A DNA stretch of 33,022 bases, taken from assembly GCA_025354885.1 (NCBI GenBank), contig JANXLY010000318.1:1-33022 (forward strand), given 5' to 3'. Both the position numbers and the translations under genes were made by a program. Source of the DNA: Acidobacteriota bacterium. Its GTDB lineage: Bacteria; Acidobacteriota; Terriglobia; Bryobacterales; Bryobacteraceae. This document shows positions 32,829 to 33,022 of the stretch, piece by piece. Under the pieces are notes generated by a model, which was given only the letters and a program-made list of their open reading frames with translations, was not told the origin of the DNA and ran no database searches. How positions within the stretch are numbered: the stretch's first letter is position 1; each line of letters opens with the position of its first letter.

Positions 32829-33022
32829 GTAAGCGTACGAGCAAACCATCTTCCATGTGCGCGGCATTCGTGATTGTCTAAAGGGATGAAGCCAGGAAAG
32901 ACAGCGCAAGTGGGAATGGGAGTGGCTGGGGAGTATCGAGGGAGCGGAAAGACCCGTGCTGAGTTCTGCCGGGAACGAGGGCTGGCGCTCACAACGCTGG
33001 ATTACTATCTGCGTCGGGAGCG
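32829..33022 (+). mobile_element. Left end of an IS66-family insertion sequence (runs off the window)
   Basis: GTAAGCG at 32829 begins a stretch (GTAAGCGTACGAGC...) that matches the usual start of IS66-family terminal repeats. A TnpA-like reading frame begins 57 bp inside it, as in complete IS66 elements. The 8 bases just before it (ATCCTAAT, 32821-32828) are the candidate target duplication, but the right copy is outside the window. The element lies just after the GH88 gene and does not disrupt it. Confidence 0.7.
32886..33022 (+). CDS. IS66 accessory protein TnpA-like, 5' part only
   Basis: The frame from ATG 32886 stays open to the window edge (45 codons plus 2 bases). The visible peptide contains 'GEYRGSGKTRAEFCRERGLALTTLDYYLRRE', which matches the helix-turn-helix of IS66 TnpA/orf1 proteins ('SGLSRAEFCRERGLSxxTFxYWLRR' type). 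In IS66 elements this small protein precedes TnpB and the TnpC transposase. AAGGG abuts the start, so a TTG at 32874 is a possible alternative. Truncated by the window, not by mutation. Confidence 0.75.
   Translation, partial: MKPGKTAQVGMGVAGEYRGSGKTRAEFCRERGLALTTLDYYLRRE

Overview
The window looks like chromosomal DNA of an Acidobacteriota member, probably the Solibacter/Bryobacter side. This is inferred from gene content only. The supporting features are a fused E2-E1 2-oxoglutarate dehydrogenase without a lipoyl domain, an actinobacterial/acidobacterial-type U32-like protein, a secreted protein with an N-terminal 'PNYTC.QTIER' block, and a Gld-like ABC cluster ending in a DUF4340 protein. 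The DNA is moderately GC-rich and almost fully coding. No tRNA, rRNA or CRISPR array was seen, and no gene-free stretch exceeds 300 bases.

Layout. 1-263: leader region with a small inverted repeat. 264-2837 (+): an outer-membrane barrel/OmpA-like protein and a PduO-type cobalamin adenosyltransferase. 2834-7182 (-): the large fused 2-oxoglutarate dehydrogenase/decarboxylase followed by a small membrane-anchored protein. 7382-9469 (+): a Fic protein and a U32-like TIM-barrel protein. 9435-10766 (-): der. 10938-14123 (+): typA and a MATE exporter. 14127-15446 (-): a small secreted alpha/beta hydrolase with an EF-hand loop, and a double-BON protein. 15533-19108 (-): a polyamine-type ABC transporter operon, potA-potB-potC-potD, with 4-bp stop/start overlaps at every junction. 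19178-19786 (-): a Mn-type superoxide dismutase. 19826-28331 (+): fabI, a second Fic protein preceded by a 12-bp tandem repeat, a four-gene Gld-like ABC cluster, and the NAD salvage pair pncB-pncA. 28342-28713 (-): rsfS. 28761-30174 (+): a secreted protein with a possible peptidase end, and hpt. 30177-30407 (-): a CDGSH protein. 30422-32798 (+): a secreted acidobacterial protein and a GH88 unsaturated glucuronyl hydrolase. From 32829 the left end of an IS66-family insertion sequence enters and runs off the window.

Functional grouping. Most genes are housekeeping: TCA cycle, ribosome biogenesis (der, typA, rsfS), lipid synthesis (fabI), oxidative stress (sod), NAD and purine salvage (pncB, pncA, hpt), and polyamine uptake. 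The accessory content is the two self-inhibited class II Fic AMP-transferase-type proteins, the Gld-like/DUF4340 transporter, several secreted proteins of unknown function, and the IS66 end.

I found no convincing undescribed multi-gene system. The most unusual items are the tandem repeat that recurs inside the second Fic gene, a terminator hairpin lying inside the signal-peptide codons of the hydrolase, and the secreted protein at 28761, which joins adaptor-like helical hairpin repeats to a possible M15-like metallopeptidase end.
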